Origin: Erythrobacter sp. 3-20A1M
GTDB taxonomy: Bacteria > Pseudomonadota > Alphaproteobacteria > Sphingomonadales > Sphingomonadaceae
Length of the DNA: 64,000 bases
Direction: 5' to 3'
NCBI RefSeq assembly: GCF_018636735.1
Contig: NZ_CP045200.1
Location: 1,674,001 to 1,738,000 of the forward strand
Below, piece by piece: positions 1-7,467 of this stretch. The notes below the pieces were generated by a model. The model was given only the letters and a program-made list of their open reading frames with translations. It was not told the DNA's origin and did no database searches. Every line of letters begins with the position of its first letter. Position 1 is the first letter of the stretch. The position numbers were made by a program, and so were the translations under genes.

Positions 1-155
1 AATGAGCAGAAGACACAGCAATCGCCCGCATTGGGGCGGAGTTTCACACCGCAACCATTGCAATCGTAGAAAAACCAGCAGGCATCCGTCGGCATTCTTT
101 CGAGCTTTTTGTACCCGCAAGTAGGGCATGTGATCTCGGACTTCAGTTCGATCAT
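1..155 (-). CDS. GDCCxxC-domain small zinc-ribbon protein (partial)
   Basis: The first 51 codons are visible and the gene runs off the left edge without a stop. The product has paired cysteines (CPTC, then CNGC) and ends in the diagnostic GDCCVFC motif. Small proteins with this motif are known as companions of merT/merP in mercury-resistance operons, and their biochemical role is not settled. The ATG overlaps the merP stop as ATGA, so it is translationally coupled to merP. It probably binds a thiophilic metal, which is inference from the cysteines and the context. merA would be expected further left, outside the window. Confidence 0.85.
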   Translation of the reverse strand, partial: MIELKSEITCPTCGYKKLERMPTDACWFFYDCNGCGVKLRPNAGDCCVFCS

Positions 156-493
156 AGCGCGCTCTCTGAAAGGATCGCCGGATATCCGGCCTCGGTCGAC
201 GCCGCGGCGATCGCGCTTGTGGTTGTTCGCTCAGGATCGAACTGCGCAGTCGCCGTCCTGGTCTCGTAATCGATAGTCACCTCGTGCACGCCTGCCACGC
301 CTTCCATCGCGCGCCGAACCGTTATCGGGCAGGTCGCGCAGGTCATATTCTCGACCGCAAAACTTGCCGATTGCAGATGCGCGGAATTTTGTTGAACCCG
401 TTCGTCGGAGTTTGGCGGAAACAAGGTCGCTGCCCAGATACCCGCTCCGGCCAGTCCCAGTATCGCAACTGCGACGATCATCGTCTTCTTCAT
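152..493 (-). CDS. merP: MerP-like periplasmic mercury-binding protein
   Basis: This 113-residue product starts with MKKTMIVAVAILGLAGAG, a signal peptide or N-terminal anchor, followed by one heavy-metal-associated (HMA) domain. The metal motif MTCATCP places the cysteine pair at residues 52 and 55. MerP captures Hg(II) in the periplasm and passes it to MerT. I chose the ATG at 493 because the frame is open further upstream but there it only covers merT sequence in another frame. The gene lies 11 nt after merT and overlaps the next gene by ATGA, so it is the second gene of a merT-merP-GDCCxxC operon. Confidence 0.92.
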   Translation of the reverse strand: MKKTMIVAVAILGLAGAGIWAATLFPPNSDERVQQNSAHLQSASFAVENMTCATCPITVRRAMEGVAGVHEVTIDYETRTATAQFDPERTTTSAIAAASTEAGYPAILSESAL

Positions 494-504
494 CTTTCGA
501 ACTC

Positions 505-867
505 CTAGTAGAATTGCGGCGCCCACCACTCGACCGTGGACGAGGCAGCGACCAATACGGTCGCCAGCCACAGGGAGCTTTTGACGAGCAGGTTTGCTCC
601 GGGCCGCGCGCAATATGTTCCGTCTTCGCAAGGTTCGGCTTGCCGAAAATAGACGTGCCGGAATCCAAGGGCCAAAAAGACAACCGCAATGGCGATAAAT
701 ACCCATTTGTACGGTTCGAGCGCAGTGAGATTGCCGATCCACGCGCCGCTGATGCCAAGGCTCAGCAATAACAGCGGGGCAATACAGCAGGACGAGGCGA
801 GTATCGCGCCGAGCGTCCCGCCGCTCGCCCATAAGCGCTGCGCGTTCTTGTGCATTTGATCGACCAT
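505..867 (-). CDS. merT: MerT-like mercuric ion inner-membrane transporter
   Basis: The 120-residue product has three hydrophobic segments. The vicinal cysteine pair of MerT (SSCCIAPL, residues 27-28) lies in the first, and a second cysteine pair (residues 80 and 86, CEDGTYC) lies in the cytoplasmic loop. MerT takes Hg(II) from MerP across the inner membrane to MerA. The start is uncertain. The ATG at 867 falls at about the predicted transcription start of the MerR-type promoter, giving a leaderless mRNA, while an in-frame ATG at 855 gives the family-typical 116 residues. No clear ribosome-binding site precedes either one. Confidence 0.93.
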   Translation of the reverse strand: MVDQMHKNAQRLWASGGTLGAILASSCCIAPLLLLSLGISGAWIGNLTALEPYKWVFIAIAVVFLALGFRHVYFRQAEPCEDGTYCARPGANLLVKSSLWLATVLVAASSTVEWWAPQFY

Positions 868-874
868 GGAAACC

Positions 875-905
875 AATGTACTCCCTGTAGTAACTACAGG
901 TTCAA
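875..905 (-). promoter_or_regulatory. MerR-type promoter/operator of merTP
   Basis: Reading leftward, a -35 element TTGAAC (905-900) and a -10 element TACATT (880-875) are separated by 19 bp. The over-long spacer is filled by the dyad CCTGTAG-TTA-CTACAGG (901-885). A 19-bp spacer with a central dyad is the hallmark of promoters that MerR-family activators untwist. The element lies between the divergent merR and merT genes, as in classical mer operons. The +1 would fall near 868, next to the merT ATG. Confidence 0.85.
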
Positions 906-926
906 GCACTAATTGGCATATGGCTC

Positions 927-1349
927 ATGACAGCATCGCAAGTGATCAAACGGGGAGAACTGGCCAGACGGTCGGGCTGCAACCTTGAGACAATCCGCTA
1001 CTACGAGAACATCGGTCTGCTTCAGCCTCCCGAGCGTACGGCAAGCGGGCACAGGCTCTATCCACCCGGCGACCAGGCGCGGCTCGGCTTTATCTTGCGC
1101 GGCCGCGATCTGGGTTTTTCGATCGAGGAGCTCAAAAGCCTGCTCAGCCTCGTTGATTCGCACCCCTACAGCTGCGGCGAGGTTCGGGATCTGACCAATA
1201 ACCATCTGGCCAGCGTGCGAGCTAAAATTGCTGATTTGACTAGGTTGGAGCGCACGCTAGCCGATGTATCAGCCCGCTGCGAAGGCGGTGATGTTCCGGA
1301 ATGCCCCATCATAGATACGCTCTTTGGTCGTGGTCCTGGCGCCCGATAG
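927..1349 (+). CDS. merR: MerR mercury-responsive transcriptional regulator
   Basis: The 140-residue protein has an N-terminal MerR winged helix-turn-helix (residues 8-75, with ETIRYYENIGLL), a dimerisation helix and a C-terminal effector part. Three cysteines, C83 (YSCGEV), C118 and C126 (CEGGDVPEC), match the three Hg-binding cysteines of MerR from Tn501, which supports mercury rather than another metal as effector. It is transcribed away from merT across the 19-bp-spacer operator and would repress and activate that promoter. Confidence 0.93.
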   Translation: MTASQVIKRGELARRSGCNLETIRYYENIGLLQPPERTASGHRLYPPGDQARLGFILRGRDLGFSIEELKSLLSLVDSHPYSCGEVRDLTNNHLASVRAKIADLTRLERTLADVSARCEGGDVPECPIIDTLFGRGPGAR

Positions 1350-1488
1350 TGAAGCTATGCCGTCGGAACGGGTGCGCGTCTTGAAGCTATTTCGATCGAA
1401 GCCGGATGCGACGAGGCGAGGGAACGAATATGCGCCCTGTCCGTCCCCTCACTACAGAGCCTCGTCATTTAACTTTTGATAGCTTTCC

Positions 1489-1893
1489 ATGCCGACCACC
1501 ATTCTGATTGTCGAAGACGAATTCCTCATAGCTGTCGAAATGGAGGCGGTGGTTCACGATCTCGGTCATGAATCCGCAGGCATAGCCGACGACATGCAAT
1601 CGGCATTGGCAAAGGCTTCAGACGCGATCGATGTGGCGCTCGTCGATGTCAATCTGGCCGATGGAGCCACTGGTCCGAGGATCGGCGAGAAGCTTGCTGC
1701 GGATTTCGGGATCGAGGTTATTTTCGTAACCGCCAATCCCGCACAACTCGGCGAAGGGGTGAGCGGAACGCTGGGCGCGCTGGAAAAACCGGTCGATCTT
1801 AGCATTCTCAAGCAGGTTCTCGACTATGTCATTGCGGTCCGGAAGGGCGAAAAAATCGATCCGCCAGCCCGTCTTAGGCTCTTCTTTAACTAG
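1489..1893 (+). CDS. single-domain response regulator (receiver only)
   Basis: This is a 134-residue CheY-like receiver with no output domain. The acidic pair is D10/E11, the phospho-acceptor D53 (ALVDVNLADG), the switch threonine T81 (FVTANP) and the invariant lysine K100 (ALEKP). Stand-alone receivers with this FVTANP/LEKP signature usually partner HWE or HisKA_2 kinases in alphaproteobacteria. Its 3' end overlaps by 8 nt the 3' end of such a kinase gene on the other strand, so the two are a likely pair. It sits on the accessory island, and the output is unknown. Confidence 0.88.
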   Translation: MPTTILIVEDEFLIAVEMEAVVHDLGHESAGIADDMQSALAKASDAIDVALVDVNLADGATGPRIGEKLAADFGIEVIFVTANPAQLGEGVSGTLGALEKPVDLSILKQVLDYVIAVRKGEKIDPPARLRLFFN

Positions 1894-2965
1894 GCTCCTG
1901 CAACCTGCTTTTTCGGACATCCATGACGAGTTCAACGCCATCGTCATGCCAGGTTCTCTCGTAATTGCCTCCTAGCTGTTGCTTCACGGCCAACTCGATG
2001 AGGCGACTTCCGAAACCCGTTTGAGGCTCACTCGCCTTGTCGATGTGAGCTCCGTGTTCCCTCCAGCGGAAGCGGACCATCTCGTCCTCGGTTGAAAGGT
2101 CCAGCGAAATCCTTCCCTCGGGATTGGACAGAGCTCCGTACTTCATCGCGTTGGTAGCCAGCTCGTGGAACACCAATGCAACCGGCGTGGCGGCGCGGCT
2201 TTCGACCGCGATATCGGGGCCGGAAATAGCAATCCTTCTTTCGGAAAAGGCAGGATAGGTCTCGAAGATCGTCGCAAGCAGCGTGGCGAGGGTCACTTCC
2301 TTGCCCTCGGGCTGGGACTTTTCGCTGTGGGGCCGGACGAATTCGTGCGCGCGCCCCAGCGCGGAAATCCGGCCCAGCAGGTCGCGCGACGCTTCACCGA
2401 ACGCTTCATTTGCGCGCGCTGTCAGGCTGATCAAACCGGAAACAATCGCGAAGATGTTCTTGATGCGATGGCTGAGCTCTTGACTCAGGATTTCGTTTTG
2501 GAGGGCGGTGCGCTTCTGCTCGTCGATATCCGTACAAGTGCCGATCCAGCGCTGGATCTCACCCTCCTCGTTGAGGATCGGCAGCGCACGACCGATCATC
2601 CAGCGATAATCGCCGCTGTGATGCCTCAGGCGATATTCAACCTCGTACGGTTCGCCGGTAGCGAGGCTGTGGTTCCATTTCTTCCATGTGTCGGCCTGGT
2701 CATCCTCATGGAACATCCCGGCCCATCCTTCGCCGTCGGTTGATCCGACAGGGACACCCGTGAATTCATACCAGCGCGCATTGTAATAATCGTGGGAGCC
2801 GTCGGGAAGAGTCGACCATACCATCTGCGGCATGGTGTCGGCGAGCGCATGGAAAGCAGCTCCGGCGGATTGCAGCGCATGCTCTGTAGCGAGGGGCAAG
2901 ACATCAGGCGCCGAAGAGGATTCGCGGCTGCCAAGCTGGAAGTTCGTGATGACTTTTGCATTCAT
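1886..2965 (-). CDS. PAS-domain HWE/HisKA_2-type sensor histidine kinase
   Basis: The 359-residue soluble protein has a PAS/PAC domain (about 35-155, ending in IGTCTDIDEQKR) and an HWE-type dimerisation/phosphotransfer helix with His166 in ELSHRIKN. The ATPase domain follows, with HELATNAMKYGAL as N-box and a W-x-E pair (WREHG). No membrane segment is seen, so the stimulus is probably cytoplasmic; light or redox sensing by the PAS domain is possible but no flavin-cysteine motif is evident. The gene is convergent with the receiver gene at 1489 and divergent from the luxI-type gene at 3185. Confidence 0.9.
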   Translation of the reverse strand: MNAKVITNFQLGSRESSSAPDVLPLATEHALQSAGAAFHALADTMPQMVWSTLPDGSHDYYNARWYEFTGVPVGSTDGEGWAGMFHEDDQADTWKKWNHSLATGEPYEVEYRLRHHSGDYRWMIGRALPILNEEGEIQRWIGTCTDIDEQKRTALQNEILSQELSHRIKNIFAIVSGLISLTARANEAFGEASRDLLGRISALGRAHEFVRPHSEKSQPEGKEVTLATLLATIFETYPAFSERRIAISGPDIAVESRAATPVALVFHELATNAMKYGALSNPEGRISLDLSTEDEMVRFRWREHGAHIDKASEPQTGFGSRLIELAVKQQLGGNYERTWHDDGVELVMDVRKSRLQEPS

Positions 2966-3008
2966 AGCCAGCTTGTGACCTTCCCGGGATGAACAGAATC
3001 GGACCGAT

Positions 3009-3027
3009 AAGATACCTGTCGTATCTT
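3009..3027. promoter_or_regulatory. perfect inverted repeat upstream of the AHL synthase gene
   Basis: AAGATAC-CTGTC-GTATCTT is a perfect 7-bp inverted repeat with a 5-nt centre, 19 bp in all, between the divergent kinase and luxI-type genes. Its size is that of a lux box (18-20 bp dyad), although its bases do not match the canonical Vibrio fischeri box. It lies 157 nt upstream of the luxI-type ATG and 43 nt upstream of the kinase ATG, so it could serve either gene. A role as a LuxR-type operator is inference. Confidence 0.45.
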
Positions 3028-3184
3028 GATGATTTTCAAACGCTGACGCTCATCGCAAAGGTGGGATGGCCAGTAAACTCTCCCCTGTAGAGCGCCAGAT
3101 GTGGCCCTCCCCAGTTCTTGGTATGTCGCTGCCTATCCGGATTTGATGAGATGCGAGCAGTCATCAAGTTCACAGGTAATCTTC

Positions 3185-3811
3185 ATGCAGCAAAGCAGCG
3201 GTATAAATGGTGCAAACTTGGTCGATCCGGCACTTCGCGCCATGTTCGAGGCGCGCAAGCGCGTGTTCGTGGATCTTCTTGGGTGGGACGTTCCGGTGCT
3301 CGACGGGACCTTTGAAATCGACCAGTTCGATACGCCCTCGGCCGCCTATCTCGTCCTCACCGGCGAAAAGTGCGAGCATCGCGCATCGGCCCGGCTCCTG
3401 CGTTCTGATGGACCTCATATCTTACGCGATCTCTTTCCGCAGCTGTGCACCGGACCTGTTCCGCAGGATGAGGCATTTCGCGAGATTACCCGATTCTGTA
3501 TCGATCCCACGTTGCCGCGCGCTGATCGCCGGAGTGTCCGCAACCAGCTCGTCTCCGCACTCGCCGATTTTGCAATATCGGAAGGGATCTCTGGTTATTC
3601 GGCGGTCGCCCCAGTGCCCTGGTTCCGTCAGATCGCCCAGTTCGGCTGGCGCTGCCAGCAGCTTGGACCGTGCGTTTCTATCGATGGGCAGCAGCTTGTC
3701 GCTCTTCGGATCGACATCGACCAAGATACACGCGCGCAACTCGCCAACGCAGGGATCTACTGCCGCAATCCTAAGCCGGAAGCCTATGGCGGCATGGAGC
3801 TGGCAGCATGA
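3185..3811 (+). CDS. luxI: acyl-homoserine-lactone synthase, LuxI family
   Basis: The 208-residue product carries the residues conserved in LuxI enzymes: R24 and F28 (RKRVF), W34, D46 and D49 (EIDQFD), R70, E100 and R103 (REITRFC). These enzymes make AHL signals from S-adenosylmethionine and an acyl carrier, in the cytoplasm. I chose the ATG at 3185, preceded by an AGG-type ribosome-binding site at about 3174, because an upstream in-frame extension lacks family similarity. The gene ends in an ATGA overlap with a PhyH-type dioxygenase gene. No luxR homologue is visible in the window. The base composition is less GC-rich than the core genes. Confidence 0.9.
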   Translation: MQQSSGINGANLVDPALRAMFEARKRVFVDLLGWDVPVLDGTFEIDQFDTPSAAYLVLTGEKCEHRASARLLRSDGPHILRDLFPQLCTGPVPQDEAFREITRFCIDPTLPRADRRSVRNQLVSALADFAISEGISGYSAVAPVPWFRQIAQFGWRCQQLGPCVSIDGQQLVALRIDIDQDTRAQLANAGIYCRNPKPEAYGGMELAA

Positions 3812-4674
3812 CTGGGCCGAGGGAGGCGCATTGGCTCGATCAGCTGCAAGAGGATGGCTATTGCATCATTCCGCAGCTTGTCGCCGAGCAACAGATCGCC
3901 GCACTCGATGCCGACCTGGAAGGTGCATTTGCGCAGGCGCCCCTCGGCAAGGGAGACTTCTATGGCCATCGGACCAAACGGTTTGGAAGCCTGCTTCGCC
4001 GGTCGCAGGTCGCAGGCGATCTAGTCCTGCAGCCGCTAGTCCTATCGCTCGCCCGCGCAATTCTCGGCAGCGCCTGCGACCGGATACAGCTCAATGTCGC
4101 CCAGGCGATCGCGATCCATCCCGGCGAGATAGAACAGTTTCCGCATTGCGATCAGGATATGTGGGCAGGCCGCAAGGGCGATCACGAATATCTTCTCAAC
4201 GTCATCTGGCCGCTGACCGAATTTACTCGCCTCAATGGCGCGACACGCATCTACCCCGGGACGCACAGGAAGCCTGTCGACAATCTCGAAAGTCTCGACG
4301 ATCCCATAGTAGCTGTTTGCAAGCCCGGCGATGCGATCTGCTTTCTCGGCTCCACCGTCCATGGAGCGGGACCAAACCAGACCGAGGATGTCCGCCGCGG
4401 TGTCGTAATCGGCTACAGTCTCGGCTGGCTCAAACCCTACGAGAATCTCTGGCTGGCCCATCCACCAGCAGTAGCAAAAGAGTTCTCTCCCGAACTCGCC
4501 GAGCTCGCCGGATATGTGCAGCACCGTCCGAACCTGGGTAATTTCGAAGGGCAATGCCCGTCGGTTTTGCTGAGCGACAAGGTGCCCGAATTCCCTCAGG
4601 CAACCGATAGTCTGCGCCCCGACCAGAAAGAAGCGGTTCGTGAGTTCGCCAAGACGCGCCGCGGCGGACGATGA
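3808..4674 (+). CDS. phytanoyl-CoA dioxygenase (PhyH) family protein
   Basis: This 288-residue Fe(II)/2-oxoglutarate-dependent dioxygenase has the metal triad H113-x-D115 (PHCDQD) and H185 (VHGAGPN), with R196/R197 placed to bind 2-oxoglutarate. The family hydroxylates diverse substrates, and the substrate here is not known. It is translationally coupled (ATGA) to the luxI-type gene before it and to a GntR gene after it. PhyH genes beside luxI are a recurring arrangement in sphingomonads. This suggests a role in modifying or responding to the signal, but that is inference. Confidence 0.88.
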   Translation: MTGPREAHWLDQLQEDGYCIIPQLVAEQQIAALDADLEGAFAQAPLGKGDFYGHRTKRFGSLLRRSQVAGDLVLQPLVLSLARAILGSACDRIQLNVAQAIAIHPGEIEQFPHCDQDMWAGRKGDHEYLLNVIWPLTEFTRLNGATRIYPGTHRKPVDNLESLDDPIVAVCKPGDAICFLGSTVHGAGPNQTEDVRRGVVIGYSLGWLKPYENLWLAHPPAVAKEFSPELAELAGYVQHRPNLGNFEGQCPSVLLSDKVPEFPQATDSLRPDQKEAVREFAKTRRGGR

Positions 4675-5276
4675 GTCCCGCTCACGTCCTCGAGCCTACG
4701 TACAGGCGGTTGAAAGATGCATTGCTGGAAGGGCGCTTCCGGGCCGGTACGAAGCTTGAGGCGATGCGACTCGCTGACGATTTCGGAGTGAGCATGACGC
4801 CGGTAAGAGACAGCCTGAACCAGCTTGTCGGTGAAGGGCTGGTCGACCTCACGCCCGGCGAAGGATTTCGCGTACCGCTGCTTACCGAACAGGCCTTGCG
4901 CGACATTCTGCAAGTCAACGCCCTGCTTTTGGAGCAGGCTCCCGACAACGATCACAAATCACTGACAATCAACGAAGGATCAAACGACACGCGAGGTGCT
5001 TATGCCGACCGATTGGCGCGCGCCTTCAGAGACATCGCGGCAAGCTCAGGCAATCGGTTTCGCGTACATTTGGTCGAACGCATTAGCGACAGACTCCATC
5101 CGCTACGTGAACTCGAGCCGGTGATTTGGCCTGGCGCGCCGCATGCCCTTGAGCAAATTGAGCGAAAAGCGCAGCAAGGGTTCGATGGCTCAAACCGAGC
5201 GGTACGCGCATATCATCAACACATTGAGGATCTGGTACCCGCTCTTGTCGGACGTTTGAACCAGCAGACGCCCTAG
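4671..5276 (+). CDS. GntR-family transcriptional regulator
   Basis: The 201-residue product has an N-terminal GntR winged helix-turn-helix at about residues 8-70 (RLADDFGVSMTPVRDSLNQL). A helical C-terminal region of about 120 residues is shorter than a full FCD ligand-binding domain and lacks an obvious metal-binding histidine set. It is the third gene of the luxI-PhyH-GntR operon, joined by an ATGA overlap. It could be the regulator that replaces LuxR in this cassette, which is inference. Confidence 0.82.
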   Translation: MSPAHVLEPTYRRLKDALLEGRFRAGTKLEAMRLADDFGVSMTPVRDSLNQLVGEGLVDLTPGEGFRVPLLTEQALRDILQVNALLLEQAPDNDHKSLTINEGSNDTRGAYADRLARAFRDIAASSGNRFRVHLVERISDRLHPLRELEPVIWPGAPHALEQIERKAQQGFDGSNRAVRAYHQHIEDLVPALVGRLNQQTP

Positions 5277-5290
5277 CCCTCGCCAATATT

Positions 5291-6505
5291 TTAGGTCGTC
5301 TCCCCACTCTCGGACAGAACCGTCGCGAGGTGGTCATTCCAGGCATCGAGCGCCTGGCGCTTTTCGTCCTTCCAGTCGTGGCGCTGGTAGATGCCGGCGA
5401 CTCCGGCGCGAGATCCGCCCACATGGTTGAGAACGGCTTCGGTGACTTCAAACCGAACGCCAAGCCGCTGGAAGTTCGTTGCGAGGGTTCGTCGTAGATC
5501 ATGAAGGCGCCAGGCTTCGAGCGGCTCTTCGCAACGTTCCTCGATCAGGCTGTCGAGCTTCACCTTCCCTTTGGCGTATCCCGTAAAGCCCGCCCCGCTA
5601 GCTGTCGCGAAAACACGGCCCTTACGCGGCCACCTCTCGCCGCGAGCCTCCCGGTCGAGCTCGGCGATTGCAAGATCGTTGAGGGGAATGGAGTTAGGTT
5701 CTCCGTTCTTGGTTCGAGATCCGGGCAGGGTCCATAATCTTTCGCTGCGACTGAGCTCCTGCCAGTGCATCCCGGAGACTTCTTCACGGCGCTGTCCGGT
5801 TACGATCAGAAGCCTGACAATTGGACCAAAGCAGCGATGACATTCCGGCGCCGCATTCCAGATATGGCGGAGTTCGCCATCCTTGAGCCAGCGCTCTCGT
5901 GGCTTGACCGGAGGCGGCGTTTCCATGCCCTCCATCGGATTGCGATCGATATCTCCGCGACTGACGGCCCAGCGAAACAGGCGGCGCATAACGGCAAAGA
6001 CATTTCGCCGGTTTGCCACCTGCTTGGGCGGCATCTGATCGAGAACCGAAACGACGTCGATCTTCGTAATCGCTGGCAGCGCCTTCATTCCGAATGTGGG
6101 CTTGAGGTAGAGGCGAATGGATCGCTCCACGAGGCGACGCCATCCCTCGCGTTTGCAGGAGCGAGTGAAGAGGTCAGCGTAATTCGAGAAGGCGAGGTCG
6201 ACAGCTTCCCGGCGGCGCTGCTTTTCCGCATCAACCGGATCAATGCCCTGCGCAACAATCACCAACAATCGCTCAGCTTCCAAGCGTGCAGTAGTCGGTG
6301 TCCAAGGCGATCCATGTGATCCGATCGTGAAACGACGGGTCTTCGCTTCTCGTCCGCCCATTCGGAACTGGATTATGTAACTGATTGATCCAGCAGTTGT
6401 AATCTTGACGCCAAAGCCCTTGAGATCGGTGTCCCAAAGATAGTTTTCCTTTGGTCCAACCGGGAGCGAATCGACCGCGCGCTTGCTGATTTTTCCTGTT
6501 GCCAT
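5291..6505 (-). CDS. tyrosine recombinase/integrase (phage or island type)
   Basis: The 404-residue product has an N-terminal Arm-type DNA-binding domain (DUF4102-like), a core-binding domain and a C-terminal catalytic domain. The visible active-site residues are R239 (TGQRREEV), H335/R338 (HDLRRT), H361 (LNHVGG) and Tyr373 (IYQRH). I chose the ATG at 6505, which has a GAGG ribosome-binding site 7 nt upstream; the longer reading begins with TTG. The gene lies at the border between the low-GC accessory genes to the left and core trmB to the right, as expected for the integrase of a genomic island. Confidence 0.92.
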   Translation of the reverse strand: MATGKISKRAVDSLPVGPKENYLWDTDLKGFGVKITTAGSISYIIQFRMGGREAKTRRFTIGSHGSPWTPTTARLEAERLLVIVAQGIDPVDAEKQRRREAVDLAFSNYADLFTRSCKREGWRRLVERSIRLYLKPTFGMKALPAITKIDVVSVLDQMPPKQVANRRNVFAVMRRLFRWAVSRGDIDRNPMEGMETPPPVKPRERWLKDGELRHIWNAAPECHRCFGPIVRLLIVTGQRREEVSGMHWQELSRSERLWTLPGSRTKNGEPNSIPLNDLAIAELDREARGERWPRKGRVFATASGAGFTGYAKGKVKLDSLIEERCEEPLEAWRLHDLRRTLATNFQRLGVRFEVTEAVLNHVGGSRAGVAGIYQRHDWKDEKRQALDAWNDHLATVLSESGETT

Positions 6506-6631
6506 GCGATACCTCGTGGCCTTTTCTGGCAATCACCGGGTAATCACGCAAGCGGAAAAAGGGGCGAATTGGAGGCAATTCTGGCGTAAGTGTTTTGCGC
6601 TAAGTCGTTGTTTTTACAACATCAGCGTAGT

Positions 6632-7348
6632 CTAGCGTCGCCTGAATCGAAAGTACCACACCTCGTGCTCGAAGACATTGCGCGCTTTCGCTTCGTAGCG
6701 GGTTTCGGGCCAGCCGCCGGGGCGGCGCTGCCAGCTCTTCGGCCCTTCGACCAGCCATTCGAACTCATCGGTGAAGCGGCGCATCACCATCAGCGCGTGG
6801 CGCAGGTAGATGGCGTGGTCGGTGCCGAAGCGGAATTCGCCGCCCGGCTTCAGCTTGTCGGCGATCATTCGCACCGGCCCGTCGTTCATCATCCGCCGCT
6901 TCGCATGGCGCGCCTTGGGCCACGGGTCGGGATGGAGCAGATAAACGAAGCTGAGCGATCCGTCCGGAATGCGATCGAGCACCTGCAGCGCGTCGCCCAT
7001 ATGCAGGCGCACATTGCGCAGCGGCCCGTTGCCCTCTGGCCCGTCGCGCACATGGGTCAGCGCCTGCGCCACCCCGTTGACGAAGGGCTCCGCGCCGATG
7101 AAGCCGTGATCGGGCAGCATGTCGGCGCGGTATGCCAGATGCTCGCCCCCGCCGATGCCGATCTCGAAATGCAGCGGCGCCGCTTGGCCGAACAGCCGCT
7201 CCGCCGTCACTTCGCCGTCCTCTGGCACCGCAACCTGCGGCAGCAATTTGTCGAGCAGGTCCTGCTGGCTCGCGCGCAGCGCCTTGCCTTTCGAGCGGCC
7301 GTACAGGCGGTTGAGCGTCGTGGGATCGCCGGGTTTGTTCGCGGTCAT
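6632..7348 (-). CDS. trmB: tRNA (guanine-N7-)-methyltransferase
   Basis: The 238-residue Rossmann methyltransferase modifies G46 of tRNAs using S-adenosylmethionine. The SAM-binding motif is FEIGIGGGEH, and the TrmB-specific motif HPDPWPKARHAKRR lies in the middle, with FGTDHAIY near the end. It is the first core gene right of the integrase. Its 3' end is 127 nt from the integrase start, so the island may have inserted just downstream of it. Confidence 0.95.
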   Translation of the reverse strand: MTANKPGDPTTLNRLYGRSKGKALRASQQDLLDKLLPQVAVPEDGEVTAERLFGQAAPLHFEIGIGGGEHLAYRADMLPDHGFIGAEPFVNGVAQALTHVRDGPEGNGPLRNVRLHMGDALQVLDRIPDGSLSFVYLLHPDPWPKARHAKRRMMNDGPVRMIADKLKPGGEFRFGTDHAIYLRHALMVMRRFTDEFEWLVEGPKSWQRRPGGWPETRYEAKARNVFEHEVWYFRFRRR

Positions 7349-7467
7349 GGGCGTCGCCGCTAGAACGCGGGACCGCGTGTTGTCTAGGCTCGCCGAGCAT
7401 TGACCGTTGCGGGCGGCCCATGCAGTGCTCGCACGTTCGCTCTCCAGCAGAAAGGCCCGCGCGCCCC

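Noticed and set aside
152-832. A 226-residue long form of MerP
   Set aside because: Only the last 113 residues match MerP; the N-terminal part overlaps merT in a different frame and has no ribosome-binding site relevance.
6607-6620. GTTGT-tttt-ACAAC hairpin as a trmB terminator
   Set aside because: The stem is only 5 bp and no T-run follows in the trmB direction; I mention it only as a landmark at the island edge.
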